Below, one piece after another: positions 38,945-48,666 of a stretch of 64,000 bases of DNA. Position 1 is the stretch's first letter. Every line of letters starts with the position of its first letter. The stretch is taken from contig NZ_AVPT01000001.1 in NCBI RefSeq assembly GCF_000768335.1, positions 62,001 through 126,000 of the forward strand. The letters run 5' to 3'. The translations under genes and the position numbers were made by a program. The notes beneath the pieces were generated by a model that made no database searches, was not told where the DNA came from, and saw only the letters and a list, made by a program, of their open reading frames with translations. This DNA comes from Lysobacter arseniciresistens ZS79 (lineage in GTDB: Bacteria > Pseudomonadota > Gammaproteobacteria > Xanthomonadales > Xanthomonadaceae).

Positions 38945-41407
38945 CTACTCCGGCCGGTAGGATAGCCCAGCCTGCGCGGTGCCCGATGCGCCCGCGGCGC
39001 GGCGGGCGGCGTCCCACAGGCGCGGATGTGCGTCCCGTCGCGTTTCGACCACCGGCCCGCCGGGTGCCAACCGCACCGTGAGCGCCCCGCCCTCGGCGGT
39101 GGCTTGGACCCGGGCGCCGGAGGCCTGCCAGCGCGCCACCACGTCGGGTTTCGGATGGCCGAAACGGTTGCCGTGGCCATTCGACACCAGCGCGTGGCGT
39201 GCGCTGGTCGCGGCAATGAATGTCGGGTCGGAGGCGCTGCCGCTGCCATGGTGCGCGACCAGCACGACGTCGGCATCGATCGCGGACGCGGGGTCCCCGG
39301 TTGCGCGCCGAACCAGCCCGCGCTCGACAACCTCGCCGATGTCGCCGGTCAGCAATGCGCTCCCGTGTGCCGTGCTGATGCGCAATACGCAACTGGCCTC
39401 GTTTCCGAGGTACGGAAAGTACGGGGTCGGATGCAGGTAGCGGAACTCGACGCCGTCCCACTCCCAGCCGGTACCGGCGACGCAGTGGTGGCCGGCCGCG
39501 ACCGGCGCGCCCTCCGGCGCATCGGTGCGGTCGACAGGGAGCGCGGCTACCACCGCATCGAACCCGCCGGCGTGGTCGCTGTCACCATGGCTGGCCACCG
39601 CGCGGTCCAGCCGGCGCACGCCCAGCGCCCGCAGCGCCGGCAGGACCACGCGCTCGCCGGCGTCATAGCCGGGCGTGGCGGGCCCCATGTCGTACAGCAG
39701 GCTGTGGTTGGCGGTGCGGACCAGGATCGCCATGCCCTGCCCCACGTCCAGCACCTGCAGTTCGGCCTCGCCATTGGCCGGGAGATGCCGGTCCGGCCAC
39801 AGCAGCGGGAGCCACAGCAACAGCGCGAGCGGCTTGCCGGGCAGTCCCCGCGGCAACAGCAGCCAGAAGGCGCCGAGCACCGCCAGCGGCAGCGCGAACC
39901 AGCGCGGCTCCGGCAACCACCACAATGCCAGCCCGCTGGCCGAGAAGCGTTCGAACAGCGGCCAGCTGGCCTCGAAGCACCACGTCGCCAATCGCCACGC
40001 CCACTCGCCCCAGCCCACATGCACGGCCTCGAGCAGCGTTCCCAGCAGCGACAGCGGCACCACCACCAGGCTCCACCACGGCACCGCGATCAGGTTGGCC
40101 ACCGGTCCGGCGAGCGACGCCTCGCCGAACAGCACCGCCGCCAGCGGCAACAGGCCAACGGTCGCCACGCCCTGCGCCGACAGCAGGTCGCGAACCGGCC
40201 GTTGCCCGGCGTCCGGCAGGCACCACAGCAGCCAGGCGACACCGAAGAAGCTCAGCCAGAACCCCGCGCCAAGGATGGCAAGCGGGTCGACCAGCAGGAT
40301 CGCGATCGCCGCCAGCGCCAGAGCTTCGAAGGTCGACGTCGGTCGCCGTGCGGCGCGCACGCCGGCCACCACCGCGATCATCAGCACCGTGCGCACCGTC
40401 GGCAGCGCGAACCCGGCGACGGCGGCGTACCCGGCCGCGCCCAGCAGGCCCACGACCGCCATCGCCACCGGCCGTGGGCAGCGCCGGCCGAGCCCCGGCC
40501 ACGCCCACCACGCCGCCGACGCCAGCAACGCGGCGAAGCCGGCCACCAGCCCGACGTGGAAGCCGGAGATCGCGATCAGGTGGGTCAGGCCGTTGGCCCG
40601 CAGCGTCATCCAGTCGGCATCCGACAGCCCGCGGGTGTCGCCAAGCGCCAGCGCCCGGACGAACCGGCTGCCATCGGAGGGCACCGCGGCGGCGATGCGG
40701 CCGGACATCCGCTCGCGCCAGGCATCGATGCCGGTCGCCGCGGATTGCAGCTGCGCGGACAACGGCTCGCGGACGTGACCACCCGCGGTGACGCGGTCGG
40801 CCATCGCATGCTTCTCGCTGTCGAAGCGGCCGGGGTTGCGCAGGCCGCGCGGTGCCTTGACCTGCACCCGCAGTTGCCAGCGCTGGCCGGCCCGCAGGCG
40901 GTCACGCCCGGTCGACGTCCCGTCGAAGTCGTCGTACCAGGACAGCTTCAGCAGACGGCCACGCAGCGGCTCCGGCTGCGCGGCCGTGTCGTCGACCCGG
41001 AACGCGAACGAGGTACGCCGCGGCTGGTGCTCCGGCAGTTCAACCACCCAGCCGGTGACGGCGACTTCGCGCTTCTCCCAGTCGGACGGCAGTTGCAGCG
41101 CGAGCGCGTGGGCGGCATGCAGACCGGCGAGCGCGAAGCCCGCCAGCGCGGCACCGGACCAGCGCAGGCGCCCGCCCTTCCACCATGCCAGCAACCCGAC
41201 CGGCAGAGTCGCCACCAGCAGCCAGACCGGCGGCAGCTCCGGCAACCACAGGCACGCGGCAACGCCCGCCAGCAATGCGAGCGCGACGGCGATGCCGAAC
41301 GGCGCCGTGGCGTGTGAAGTGTCGTGCGTCGACACCGCGCGTACTGCGGTTGCCCGCGCGGGAGTCCCGCCGGCGGTGTCGGGCGGCGTCCGTGCCGCTT
41401 CGTCCAT
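38945..41407 (-). CDS. comEC: DNA internalization-related competence protein ComEC/Rec2
   Basis: Inner-membrane channel that takes single-stranded DNA into the cytoplasm during transformation. It is 820 residues. An N-terminal DUF4131/OB region (about 60-230) and the competence helices (about 240-530; LTHLIAISGFHVGLVAGFAA) precede the C-terminal metallo-beta-lactamase-like domain (about 565-790) with SHGDSDHAGGF near 600-610 and LVAHHGSGSASD. ATG 41407 is taken as start. It lies 16 bp after lolD and 25 bp before exbB. Other competence genes are outside the window. Confidence 0.93.
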   Translation of the reverse strand: MDEAARTPPDTAGGTPARATAVRAVSTHDTSHATAPFGIAVALALLAGVAACLWLPELPPVWLLVATLPVGLLAWWKGGRLRWSGAALAGFALAGLHAAHALALQLPSDWEKREVAVTGWVVELPEHQPRRTSFAFRVDDTAAQPEPLRGRLLKLSWYDDFDGTSTGRDRLRAGQRWQLRVQVKAPRGLRNPGRFDSEKHAMADRVTAGGHVREPLSAQLQSAATGIDAWRERMSGRIAAAVPSDGSRFVRALALGDTRGLSDADWMTLRANGLTHLIAISGFHVGLVAGFAALLASAAWWAWPGLGRRCPRPVAMAVVGLLGAAGYAAVAGFALPTVRTVLMIAVVAGVRAARRPTSTFEALALAAIAILLVDPLAILGAGFWLSFFGVAWLLWCLPDAGQRPVRDLLSAQGVATVGLLPLAAVLFGEASLAGPVANLIAVPWWSLVVVPLSLLGTLLEAVHVGWGEWAWRLATWCFEASWPLFERFSASGLALWWLPEPRWFALPLAVLGAFWLLLPRGLPGKPLALLLWLPLLWPDRHLPANGEAELQVLDVGQGMAILVRTANHSLLYDMGPATPGYDAGERVVLPALRALGVRRLDRAVASHGDSDHAGGFDAVVAALPVDRTDAPEGAPVAAGHHCVAGTGWEWDGVEFRYLHPTPYFPYLGNEASCVLRISTAHGSALLTGDIGEVVERGLVRRATGDPASAIDADVVLVAHHGSGSASDPTFIAATSARHALVSNGHGNRFGHPKPDVVARWQASGARVQATAEGGALTVRLAPGGPVVETRRDAHPRLWDAARRAAGASGTAQAGLSYRPE

Positions 41408-41423
41408 GGCTACATCCCTGTGT

Positions 41424-42137
41424 CTAGACTTCGCTCGGCTCCAGCTCACGCAGCTTGCCGTCGTGCAGTTCCAGCACGCGGTCGAGGCGCCGCGCAAGCC
41501 GGCGGTCATGGGTCACCAGCACCAGGCTGGTGTGCTGCTCGCGGTTGAGCCCGAGCATCAGGTCGAACACCGTCGCCGCGGTCTTCTCGTCGAGGTTGCC
41601 GGTGGGCTCGTCGCCCAGCACGCAGGCCGGATGGTTGACCAGCGCCCGCGCCACGGCCGCCCGCTGGCGTTCCCCGCCGGACAGCTCGCCGGGCTTGTGG
41701 CCGAGCCGGTGCCCCAGTCCGACCGCCTCCAGCAGCTCGCGCGCCCGCGCCTGCGCATCCGCCACGCCGGTACCGTTGAGCAGCACCGGCAGCATCACGT
41801 TCTCGACCGCGGTGAACTCGGGCAGCAGGTGGTGGAACTGGTAGATGAAACCCAGCGACTTGTTGCGCAGTGCGCCGCGCGCGGTGTCGGACAGCGCGCT
41901 CATCTTCTGCCCGGCGACGAACACCTCGCCCGTGGTCGGCGTGTCGAGCCCACCAAGCAGATGCAGCAACGTGCTCTTGCCGGCACCCGACGCCCCGAGG
42001 ATCGCGACCGTCTCGCCCTTGCGCACATCCAGATGCAGGCCATCGAACACCGGCGTGCGCAGCTTGCCCTCGGCGTACACCATGCCCAGCGCGTCGCAGC
42101 TGAGCACCGTCTCGCGTGCCGTCAACGGTTCACTCAT
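41424..42137 (-). CDS. lolD: Lipoprotein-releasing ABC transporter ATPase LolD
   Basis: ATPase of the complex that extracts outer-membrane lipoproteins from the inner membrane and hands them to LolA. It is 237 residues with Walker [10 protein letters not shown] (48-56), signature [15 protein letters not shown], Walker [14 protein letters not shown] and the LolD-typical [20 protein letters not shown]. It overlaps the 3' end of the permease gene by 8 bp. Confidence 0.95.
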   Translation of the reverse strand: MSEPLTARETVLSCDALGMVYAEGKLRTPVFDGLHLDVRKGETVAILGASGAGKSTLLHLLGGLDTPTTGEVFVAGQKMSALSDTARGALRNKSLGFIYQFHHLLPEFTAVENVMLPVLLNGTGVADAQARARELLEAVGLGHRLGHKPGELSGGERQRAAVARALVNHPACVLGDEPTGNLDEKTAATVFDLMLGLNREQHTSLVLVTHDRRLARRLDRVLELHDGKLRELEPSEV

Positions 42138-43374
42138 AGCGCAGCGCCTCCGCCGGCGGCGTGCGGGCCGCCCGCCAGGCCGGGTAGATCGTGGCCACCA
42201 GCGCCATCAGCAGCGCGACCGCGGCGATCGCGGTGACGTCGCTGCCTTTCAGCTCGGTCGGCAGTCCGGTGATGTAGTAGACGTCCTCGGGCAGCAGGGT
42301 CATGCCGAAGACTTTCTCGATCGCGAACAGGATCGATTCCAGATTGAGCGTCAGCAGGATGCCGCCGACCACGCCGAGGATCGTGCCGATCACGCCGATC
42401 AGGCTGCCCTGCACCACGAATACCGTCATCACTCCACGCGGGCTGAGGCCCAGTGTCCGCAGGATCGCGATGTCGGCCTGTTTGTCGGTCACCAGCATCA
42501 CCTGCGACGACACCAGGTTGAAGGCGCCCATCGCGATGATCAGCGACAGCAGGATCGCCATCATCGTCTTCTCCATCCGCAGCGCCCGGAACATGTTGGC
42601 GTTGTCGGTGGTCCAGTCGCTGACCTGGTACGGGCCGCCGAGCTCGACCGCAAGGTCGCGCGCGACGTTCCAGGCGAGGTTCATGTCGTGCAGCTTCAGC
42701 CGAACGCCGGTCACGCCGTCGCCCATCCGCAGCACCCGCTGCAGGTCGTCCATGTGGACGAAGGCCATGCTGCGGTCGTATTCGTTGTAGCCGACCTCGA
42801 AGATGCCGCTGACGACGAATCGCTTGAACTGCGGCAGTGCACCGATCGGCGAGCCGCGGGCGTCGGCCAGCATCATCACCACGTCGTCGCCGACGCCGAC
42901 GCCGAGCCACGCCGCCAGCTCGCGGCCGAGGATGATGTTGAACGCGCCGGGCTCGAGCGATTCCAGCTCGCCCTGCACCATCTTCTCGCCCAGTACCGAC
43001 ACGCTGCGCTCGTCCGCCGGGATCACCCCGCGCACGAACGCCGGCTGCTGCCGCGCGCCGTTGAGCAGGGCTTCCTTCTCGACGTAGGGCGCGGCACCGG
43101 CGACGCGCTTGTCGGCCAGTGCCAGGTCGACCGCACGCTGCCAGTCACTGATCGGCTCGCCGTAGGCGCTGACGGTGGCGTGGGCGGCCATCTGCAGCAT
43201 GCGGTCGCGGATCTCGCGCTGGAAACCGGTCATCACCGCCAGAGTGGTGATCAGCGCCGCCACGCCCAGCGCGATGCCGAGGATGGATGCCAGCGAGATG
43301 AAGGAGATAAAGCCATTGCGGCGCTTGGCGCGCAGGTAGCGCAGGCCGATGGCAACGGGGATGGGTTTGAACAT
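42130..43374 (-). CDS. lolC: Lipoprotein-releasing ABC transporter permease (LolC/LolE, possibly LolF)
   Basis: 414-residue permease with four transmembrane helices and a large periplasmic domain. The N terminus, [20 protein letters not shown], is the family signature. The middle and C-terminal ends, [20 protein letters not shown] and PAEALRYE, are LolC-like, while [20 protein letters not shown] is LolE-like. Only one permease gene adjoins lolD; E. coli has two. It may therefore form a homodimer as LolF does in Acinetobacter and Francisella, unless a second permease lies elsewhere. ATG 43374 was chosen over an upstream in-frame ATG at 43392. Confidence 0.88.
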   Translation of the reverse strand: MFKPIPVAIGLRYLRAKRRNGFISFISLASILGIALGVAALITTLAVMTGFQREIRDRMLQMAAHATVSAYGEPISDWQRAVDLALADKRVAGAAPYVEKEALLNGARQQPAFVRGVIPADERSVSVLGEKMVQGELESLEPGAFNIILGRELAAWLGVGVGDDVVMMLADARGSPIGALPQFKRFVVSGIFEVGYNEYDRSMAFVHMDDLQRVLRMGDGVTGVRLKLHDMNLAWNVARDLAVELGGPYQVSDWTTDNANMFRALRMEKTMMAILLSLIIAMGAFNLVSSQVMLVTDKQADIAILRTLGLSPRGVMTVFVVQGSLIGVIGTILGVVGGILLTLNLESILFAIEKVFGMTLLPEDVYYITGLPTELKGSDVTAIAAVALLMALVATIYPAWRAARTPPAEALRYE

Positions 43375-43392
43375 AGCCCGGTATGGTGCCAT

Positions 43393-43860
43393 CTAAAGCG
43401 CTGCACGCGGGGCTGTTTCGACCGGCAATGCCAGCCGGAGTTCACGCCGGCGGTGCCGTGGCAGCGTGTCGGGCCACCACACCCGCCGCTGGGTGCGCCC
43501 CTCCGAGTCGATCCAGCGGGCGAAGGCGAGCGTCCCGCGCCAGTCGACGCGGAATGCGGATACGACAACTCCGTCGACCCGTACCTGGCCGTCGGTCGGG
43601 ATCACGAAGCAGGTCTTCGGCCGCCGCGACTCCCGCCACGCGAGCGCCGCGCCCCAGCCGACCGCGAACAGTGCCAGCGGGCGGGCGAAGGTCGGGCGAA
43701 GGTCGGAAGCGATCAGCGAAAGCGCTGCCAGCACACCCATCAGCACGAGGGCGGCAACCAGCCAACGCGAAGGCCGCCACGCGAACGCGGCGGCGGCGGT
43801 CGGAACCTCAGTGTGCAGGCAGCGAGCGGATGCGCCCGACAAGTTCGGCAAGCTCGGCAT
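43393..43860 (-). CDS. YgfX-like small membrane protein
   Basis: About 155 residues if started at ATG 43860, which overlaps sdhE; a non-ATG start near 43818 would give about 140. Two transmembrane helices ([19 protein letters not shown] and [18 protein letters not shown]) are followed by a beta-rich basic domain with [20 protein letters not shown] and [18 protein letters not shown], the pattern of YgfX/CptA-family proteins. YgfX commonly follows SdhE (YgfY). A toxin role was proposed for the E. coli pair but is disputed; here the sdh context suggests a respiration-linked role. Confidence 0.68.
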   Translation of the reverse strand: MPSLPNLSGASARCLHTEVPTAAAAFAWRPSRWLVAALVLMGVLAALSLIASDLRPTFARPLALFAVGWGAALAWRESRRPKTCFVIPTDGQVRVDGVVVSAFRVDWRGTLAFARWIDSEGRTQRRVWWPDTLPRHRRRELRLALPVETAPRAAL

Positions 43861-44068
43861 CGGTCGGCGTGTCATGCCCCATGAACCAGCGCCAGAGCTT
43901 ATCGTCCTCGCAGTCCAGCAGCCGTAGGAAAACTCCGCGCTGGGCGTCGGAATCCTGCCGCCACGCGCGGTCAAGATAACGCTCGAACAGCCGGTCGAGT
44001 TCGCGCATGCCGCGCCGTGATTTCCAGCGCAGCCGGCGCAGCTCGACCTCGTCCGCGTGCTCCGCCAT
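43808..44068 (-). CDS. sdhE: FAD assembly factor SdhE
   Basis: 86-residue protein that promotes covalent flavinylation of SdhA. The key RGxxE motif is present (Arg19-Gly20...Glu23 in [12 protein letters not shown]). It starts 3 bp after sdhB, so it is made together with its client. Length and the five-helix pattern match the family. Confidence 0.93.
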   Translation of the reverse strand: MAEHADEVELRRLRWKSRRGMRELDRLFERYLDRAWRQDSDAQRGVFLRLLDCEDDKLWRWFMGHDTPTDAELAELVGRIRSLPAH

Positions 44069-44071
44069 CGG

Positions 44072-44857
44072 TCAGAGTGCGCGGCGTTCCAGCATCAGCT
44101 TCTTGATCTCGCCGATCGCCTTTGCCGGGTTCAGGCCCTTCGGGCAGGTCCGCGCACAGTTCATGATGGTGTGGCAGCGGTACAGCTTGAACGGGTCCTC
44201 GAGGTCGTCCAGGCGCGAACCGGTGTCCTCGTCGCGGCTGTCCACGATCCAGCGGTAGGCCTGCAGCAGGATCGCCGGGCCGAGGTAGCGGTCGCCGTTC
44301 CACCAGTAGCTCGGGCAGCTGGTCGAGCAGCATGCGCACAGGATGCACTCGTACAGGCCGTCGAGCTTCTTGCGGTCCTCCGGCGACTGCAGCCGCTCGC
44401 GGTCCGACGGCGCCGGGCTCTGCGTGCGCAGCCACGGCTTGATCGACGCGTACTGTGCGTAGAAGTGGGTCAGGTCGGGCACCAGGTCCTTGACCACCTC
44501 CATGTGCGGCAGCGGGTAGATCGGCACGTCGGCCTTGCCGCAGTCGCCGATCGCCTTGGTGCAGGCCAGCGTGTTGGTGCCGTCGATGTTCATCGCGCAC
44601 GAACCGCAGATGCCCTCGCGGCAGGACCGGCGGAAGGTCAGCGTCGGGTCGATCTCGTTCTTGATCTTGATCAGCGCGTCCAGGACCATCGGGCCGCACT
44701 TGTCGAGGTCGACCTCGTAGGTGTCGACCCGCGGGTTCATGCCGTCTTCCGGATTCCAGCGGTAGACCTTGAAGGTGCGCGTGTTCTTCGCGCCTTCGGC
44801 CGGCCAGTGGCGGCCCTTCTGGATCTGCGAGTTCTTGGGGAGTGCGAATTCGGCCAT
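44072..44857 (-). CDS. sdhB: Succinate dehydrogenase iron-sulfur subunit
   Basis: 261 residues carrying the three Fe-S clusters of complex II. [2Fe-2S] Cys are in [12 protein letters not shown]; [4Fe-4S] and [3Fe-4S] Cys are in [12 protein letters not shown] and [14 protein letters not shown]. It passes electrons from SdhA flavin to the quinone site. It lies 21 bp after sdhA. Confidence 0.97.
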   Translation of the reverse strand: MAEFALPKNSQIQKGRHWPAEGAKNTRTFKVYRWNPEDGMNPRVDTYEVDLDKCGPMVLDALIKIKNEIDPTLTFRRSCREGICGSCAMNIDGTNTLACTKAIGDCGKADVPIYPLPHMEVVKDLVPDLTHFYAQYASIKPWLRTQSPAPSDRERLQSPEDRKKLDGLYECILCACCSTSCPSYWWNGDRYLGPAILLQAYRWIVDSRDEDTGSRLDDLEDPFKLYRCHTIMNCARTCPKGLNPAKAIGEIKKLMLERRAL

Positions 44858-44878
44858 TTCGGTTTCCTGCCTACCGGA

Positions 44879-46672
44879 TCAGTACACGCGCTTCTTCGGC
44901 GGGATCACGTCGACATCGCTGGTCAGCGTGTGCATGTGGACCGGGCGGTAGTCGATCCTGGTCGTGCCGTCCTCGCTGACCGAGCACAGGGTGTGCTTGA
45001 GCCAGTTGACGTCGTCGCGCTCCGGGTAGTCCTCGCGCGCGTGGGCGCCGCGCGACTCGGTGCGGTTGGCCGCCGACACGATCGTGCCGAGCGCCTGCCC
45101 GAGCAGGTTGGACAGCTCGTAGGTCTCGACCAGGTCGGAGTTCCAGATCAGCGAGCGGTCGGACACCTTGACGTCGGCGAACGAGGCGTGGATCTCGCGG
45201 ATCTTCGCCACGCCCTCCTCGAGCGTCTCGCCGGTGCGGAACACCGCGGCGTCGGCCTGCATGGTGCGCTGCATGCGGTCGCGGATGACCGCGGTCGAGG
45301 TGCCGCCGTTGGCGTTGCGCAGGCGGTCGAGCCGGGCCAGCGCCTCGTCGCAGGCGTCGCCTGCCAGCTTCGGCTGCGGGCCGTTCGGGGTGATGGTCTC
45401 GGCGCAGCGGTTGGCGACCGCGCGGCCGAACACCACCAGGTCGAGGAGCGAGTTGGAACCCAGACGGTTGGCGCCGTGCACCGACACGCAGGCGGCCTCG
45501 CCGATCGCGTACAGGCCCGGCACCACCGCGTCGGGGTCGCCGTCGCGCAGCTGCACGACTTCCCCGTGGTAGTTGGTCGGGATGCCGCCCATGTTGTAGT
45601 GGACGGTCGGGATGACCGGGATCGGCTGCTTCTCGACGTCGACGTTGGCGAAGATGCGCGCCGACTCGGCGATGCCGGGGAGCTTCTCGTGGATGACCTC
45701 CGGGCCGAGATGGGTCAGGTCGAGCAGGATGTGGTCCTTGTGCTCGCCGACGCCGCGGCCTTCGCGGATCTCCATCGTCATGGAGCGGCTGACCATGTCG
45801 CGCGGGGCGAGGTCCTTGACGCTCGGCGCGTAGCGCTCCATGAAGCGCTCACCGTTGGCGTTGCGCAGGATGCCGCCCTCGCCTCGCACGCCCTCGGTGA
45901 TCAGGCAGCCAGCGCCATAGATACCGGTCGGGTGGAACTGCACGAACTCCATGTCCTGCAGCGACAGCCCGGCGCGCAGCACCATGCCGCCACCGTCGCC
46001 GGTGCAGGTGTGGGCTGACGTCGCCGAGAAGTACGCGCGGCCGTAGCCACCGGTTGCCAGCACCGTGCCCTGGGCGCGGAACAGGTGCAGCTTGCCGGTC
46101 TCCAGCTCCAGCGCGAGCACGCCGCGGCAGGCGCCGCTGGCGTCCATGATCAGGTCGAGCGCGAAGTACTCGACGAAGAACTGGGCGTCGTGCGCGAGCG
46201 ACTGCTGGTACAGCGTGTGCAGGATCGCGTGGCCGGTGCGGTCGGCCGCGGCGCAGGTGCGCTGCGCCGGCGGGCCTTCGCCGTAGCGCGTGGTCATGCC
46301 GCCGAACGGACGCTGGTAGATGTGACCGGACTCGGTGCGCGAGAACGGCACGCCCTGGTGCTCGAGCTCGATGATGGCCGGGATGGCCTCCTTGCACATG
46401 TACTCGATCGCGTCCTGGTCGCCCAGCCAGTCCGAACCCTTGACGGTGTCGAAGAAGTGGTAGCGCCAGTCGTCCTCGCCCATGTTGCCCAGCGCCGCGG
46501 CCACGCCGCCCTGTGCCGCCACGGTGTGCGAGCGGGTCGGGAAGACCTTGGTGATGCAGGCCGTCTTGAGGCCCTTCTGGGCCAGGCCGAAGGTGGCACG
46601 CAGGCCCGCGCCGCCGGCGCCGACCACGAGCATGTCGAAGGTGTGTTCCTGGATCTGGTATGCAGCAGGCAT
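44879..46672 (-). CDS. sdhA: Succinate dehydrogenase flavoprotein subunit
   Basis: 597 residues, oxidises succinate to fumarate in the TCA cycle on the cytoplasmic face of complex II. The Rossmann start [15 protein letters not shown] and the covalent-FAD His49 in [12 protein letters not shown] are present, as are the substrate-site motif [18 protein letters not shown] and the C-terminal [18 protein letters not shown]. It is 6 bp after sdhD. SdhE and an SDHAF4-like protein in the same operon should aid its maturation. Confidence 0.97.
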   Translation of the reverse strand: MPAAYQIQEHTFDMLVVGAGGAGLRATFGLAQKGLKTACITKVFPTRSHTVAAQGGVAAALGNMGEDDWRYHFFDTVKGSDWLGDQDAIEYMCKEAIPAIIELEHQGVPFSRTESGHIYQRPFGGMTTRYGEGPPAQRTCAAADRTGHAILHTLYQQSLAHDAQFFVEYFALDLIMDASGACRGVLALELETGKLHLFRAQGTVLATGGYGRAYFSATSAHTCTGDGGGMVLRAGLSLQDMEFVQFHPTGIYGAGCLITEGVRGEGGILRNANGERFMERYAPSVKDLAPRDMVSRSMTMEIREGRGVGEHKDHILLDLTHLGPEVIHEKLPGIAESARIFANVDVEKQPIPVIPTVHYNMGGIPTNYHGEVVQLRDGDPDAVVPGLYAIGEAACVSVHGANRLGSNSLLDLVVFGRAVANRCAETITPNGPQPKLAGDACDEALARLDRLRNANGGTSTAVIRDRMQRTMQADAAVFRTGETLEEGVAKIREIHASFADVKVSDRSLIWNSDLVETYELSNLLGQALGTIVSAANRTESRGAHAREDYPERDDVNWLKHTLCSVSEDGTTRIDYRPVHMHTLTSDVDVIPPKKRVY

Positions 46673-46678
46673 TGCGGA

Positions 46679-47089
46679 TCAGCCCCCGAGCGCGATGCGG
46701 ATGACGGCGAGCACGCTGGCGATTGCCGCGAGTACGCAGACGAAGATGACCGCGAGCTGCGACGCCGCCGCAAGCCCCGGAGTGTGGACGTAGTCCTCGA
46801 TGATCACCTGCAGGCCGAGCTTGGCGTGCCAGAACGAGGCCACCAGGAACGCCACCAGCAGGGTCGCGTTCCACGGCCGGGCCACGGTCGCGCGGACGGT
46901 GGCGTAGTCGTCGCCGGCCAGCGACAGCACCAGCCAGACCACGTAGATCGAGAGGAACACCAGTGCGACCGCGGTGATGCGCTGGAGGATGAAGTGGTGG
47001 GTACCGTCCTTGGCCGAGCCGAGGCCGCGTGCGCGCTTGAGCGGATGGCGCAGGTCCGGCGCGTGCCGGCCGGAATTGTCGATGCTCAT
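46679..47089 (-). CDS. sdhD: Succinate dehydrogenase membrane anchor SdhD
   Basis: 136 residues with three transmembrane helices and the heme/quinone-side motif FWHAKLGLQVIIEDYV. ATG 47089 overlaps the sdhC stop (ATGA). The frame is open upstream inside sdhC but that part is not coding in this frame. Confidence 0.92.
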   Translation of the reverse strand: MSIDNSGRHAPDLRHPLKRARGLGSAKDGTHHFILQRITAVALVFLSIYVVWLVLSLAGDDYATVRATVARPWNATLLVAFLVASFWHAKLGLQVIIEDYVHTPGLAAASQLAVIFVCVLAAIASVLAVIRIALGG

Positions 47090-47505
47090 GCGTTCCCCCA
47101 CTGGGTCATGGCCAGCAGCCAGATGATGGCGGTGAGCACCAGGCTGCCGAAGATCGAGATCCAGCTGTTGAGCACGAAGCTGCGGATCTCGTAGGCGTAA
47201 CCGGCGTCCTGCACGAGGTGGCGGATGCCGTTGATCAGGTGGTAGGCCAGCGCCCAACTCCAGCCGAACATCACCAGGAAGCCCAGCGGCGAGCGGATGC
47301 ACTCACCGAAGTCGGCCCATTGCGCGGGGCCGGCGGCCAGCGCCAGCACGCCCCACACGACCAGCAGGCTGCCCAGTGCCAGCACGATGCCGGTGCCGCG
47401 GTGGATGATCGAAGTGACCATCTGCACCTGCCACGAATAGACCTGGAGGTGCGGTGAGAGTGGCCGCGCCCGGGGGCGGTCGCTGACGCGTTGCTGGTTG
47501 GCCAT
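47086..47505 (-). CDS. sdhC: Succinate dehydrogenase cytochrome b556 subunit SdhC
   Basis: 139 residues, three transmembrane helices. RPLSPHLQVYSWQVQMVTSI with SIIHRGTGIVLA and the heme His in AYHLINGIRHLVQD are the family signatures. It provides, with SdhD, the heme b and quinone site in the inner membrane. Confidence 0.95.
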   Translation of the reverse strand: MANQQRVSDRPRARPLSPHLQVYSWQVQMVTSIIHRGTGIVLALGSLLVVWGVLALAAGPAQWADFGECIRSPLGFLVMFGWSWALAYHLINGIRHLVQDAGYAYEIRSFVLNSWISIFGSLVLTAIIWLLAMTQWGNA

Positions 47506-47580
47506 GCGAGGCTGTCTCGGCTGGGCGGCGGTGCCGCGTGGCAGGAGTGGAACCGTGGATGTGCGACGTGCGGTGACTGG

Positions 47581-47754
47581 CTAGAAGTCGATGCAGCGGC
47601 CGTTCTTTTCCCAGTCGCCGTAGCGGGTGGGCTCGGGGCCGTCGCGCCCCCCGTACTCCGTCGCCATCGTCTCGTCGGGCTTGATTGCCGGCGCCTCGGC
47701 GGGCGTTTCGGGGACGGTCGGTGAACCGGGTTCCGGAGTGGTTTGGCCTATCAT
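47581..47754 (-). CDS. SDHAF4-like succinate dehydrogenase assembly factor (DUF1674)
   Basis: 57-residue protein. The C-terminal half, GGRDGPEPTRYGDWEKNGRC, followed by IDF at the end, is the DUF1674/SDHAF4 signature; the N-terminal half is Pro/Glu-rich and disordered. In mitochondria SDHAF4 protects the flavinylated SdhA before it joins SdhB. It is the first gene of the sdh run, 75 bp before sdhC, and divergent from ygfZ, whose ATG is only 30 bp away. ATG 47754 was chosen; the frame is open upstream antisense to ygfZ. Confidence 0.85.
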   Translation of the reverse strand: MIGQTTPEPGSPTVPETPAEAPAIKPDETMATEYGGRDGPEPTRYGDWEKNGRCIDF

Positions 47755-47784
47755 CACAGCGAACAATCTTAGTTGCCGACACCC

Positions 47785-48648
47785 ATGCATGACAAGCTTC
47801 AACCAGCGTCTGGCGCGCTTTTTGCGTTGCCCGACATGCACGTCGTCGAACTCGCCGGGCGCGATGCGGCGGCTTTCGCGCAGGCCCAGTTCATCAACGA
47901 TCTCAACGGTTTGCGGCCAGGCCAATGGCACTGGAGCGGCTGGCTGACGCCGAAGGGACGCGTGGTTGCGATCTTCGCGCTGGCGAAGTGGTCCGACGAA
48001 CGGGTGTGGCTGTTGTTGCCGGATCTCGACCCCGAAGCGCTTGCGGCGGAACTGCGGCGCTTCCTGTTCCGCAGCAAGGTGGTGATATCGGTACGCGGAG
48101 AGCCGGTCTCCGGTGCGTTCGCGTTGCCGGGTGTGGCGCGTGGCGGCACGTTCGCCGAACACGACGACGTGGTCGAATTCGACCTCGGTACCCCGGAGTC
48201 GCCGCGCTGCCTGCGGGTGGGCGGGACTGTCGCGGCCGACGACGGGGCGGCGGTCGCTCGCTGGCGACTGTTCGACCTCGAGCACGGGCTGCCGCGGTTG
48301 GCGGACGGGCAGTTCGGGCAATGGACGCCGCAGCAGCTCTCGCTCGAGCGGCTCCGCGGTTTCAGCGTCAAGAAGGGCTGCTATCCGGGGCAGGAGATCG
48401 TCGCGCGCACGCACTTCCTCGGCAAGGCCAAGCGCGGGCTGGTGCTGCTGGAGTCGGACGGACCGGTCGCCACCGGTGTCGACGTGCGTGCCGGGGAAGT
48501 GGCCAGCGGCAGCGTGGTCGCGGCGGCCACGTCGGACGGCCGCCACCTCGCGCTCGCGGTGATGCCGCTGGAGCGCACGGTGGCGACGCTGGAGGTGGGC
48601 GGGACGGAAGTCCGCGAGCGACCTTTTCCCGAGGGACTGGCGCGCTGA
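47785..48648 (+). CDS. ygfZ: Folate-binding Fe-S protein assembly factor YgfZ
   Basis: Tetrahydrofolate-dependent helper in Fe-S enzyme repair and assembly (GcvT-like fold). It is 287 residues with the signature SVKKGCYPGQEIVARTHFLG containing the conserved Cys. ATG 47785 was chosen over an in-frame TTG at 47773. It is divergent from the sdh run; in E. coli ygfZ is divergent from sdhE-ygfX, so the linkage to succinate dehydrogenase maturation is kept though the exact arrangement differs. Confidence 0.93.
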   Translation: MHDKLQPASGALFALPDMHVVELAGRDAAAFAQAQFINDLNGLRPGQWHWSGWLTPKGRVVAIFALAKWSDERVWLLLPDLDPEALAAELRRFLFRSKVVISVRGEPVSGAFALPGVARGGTFAEHDDVVEFDLGTPESPRCLRVGGTVAADDGAAVARWRLFDLEHGLPRLADGQFGQWTPQQLSLERLRGFSVKKGCYPGQEIVARTHFLGKAKRGLVLLESDGPVATGVDVRAGEVASGSVVAAATSDGRHLALAVMPLERTVATLEVGGTEVRERPFPEGLAR

Positions 48649-48666
48649 CCTCGGCGTCGCGACGCC

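Noticed and set aside
43393-44068. A toxin-antitoxin pair (YgfX/YgfY)
   Set aside because: The YgfY member is SdhE with an intact RGxxE motif inside the sdh operon, so a flavinylation role explains it better.
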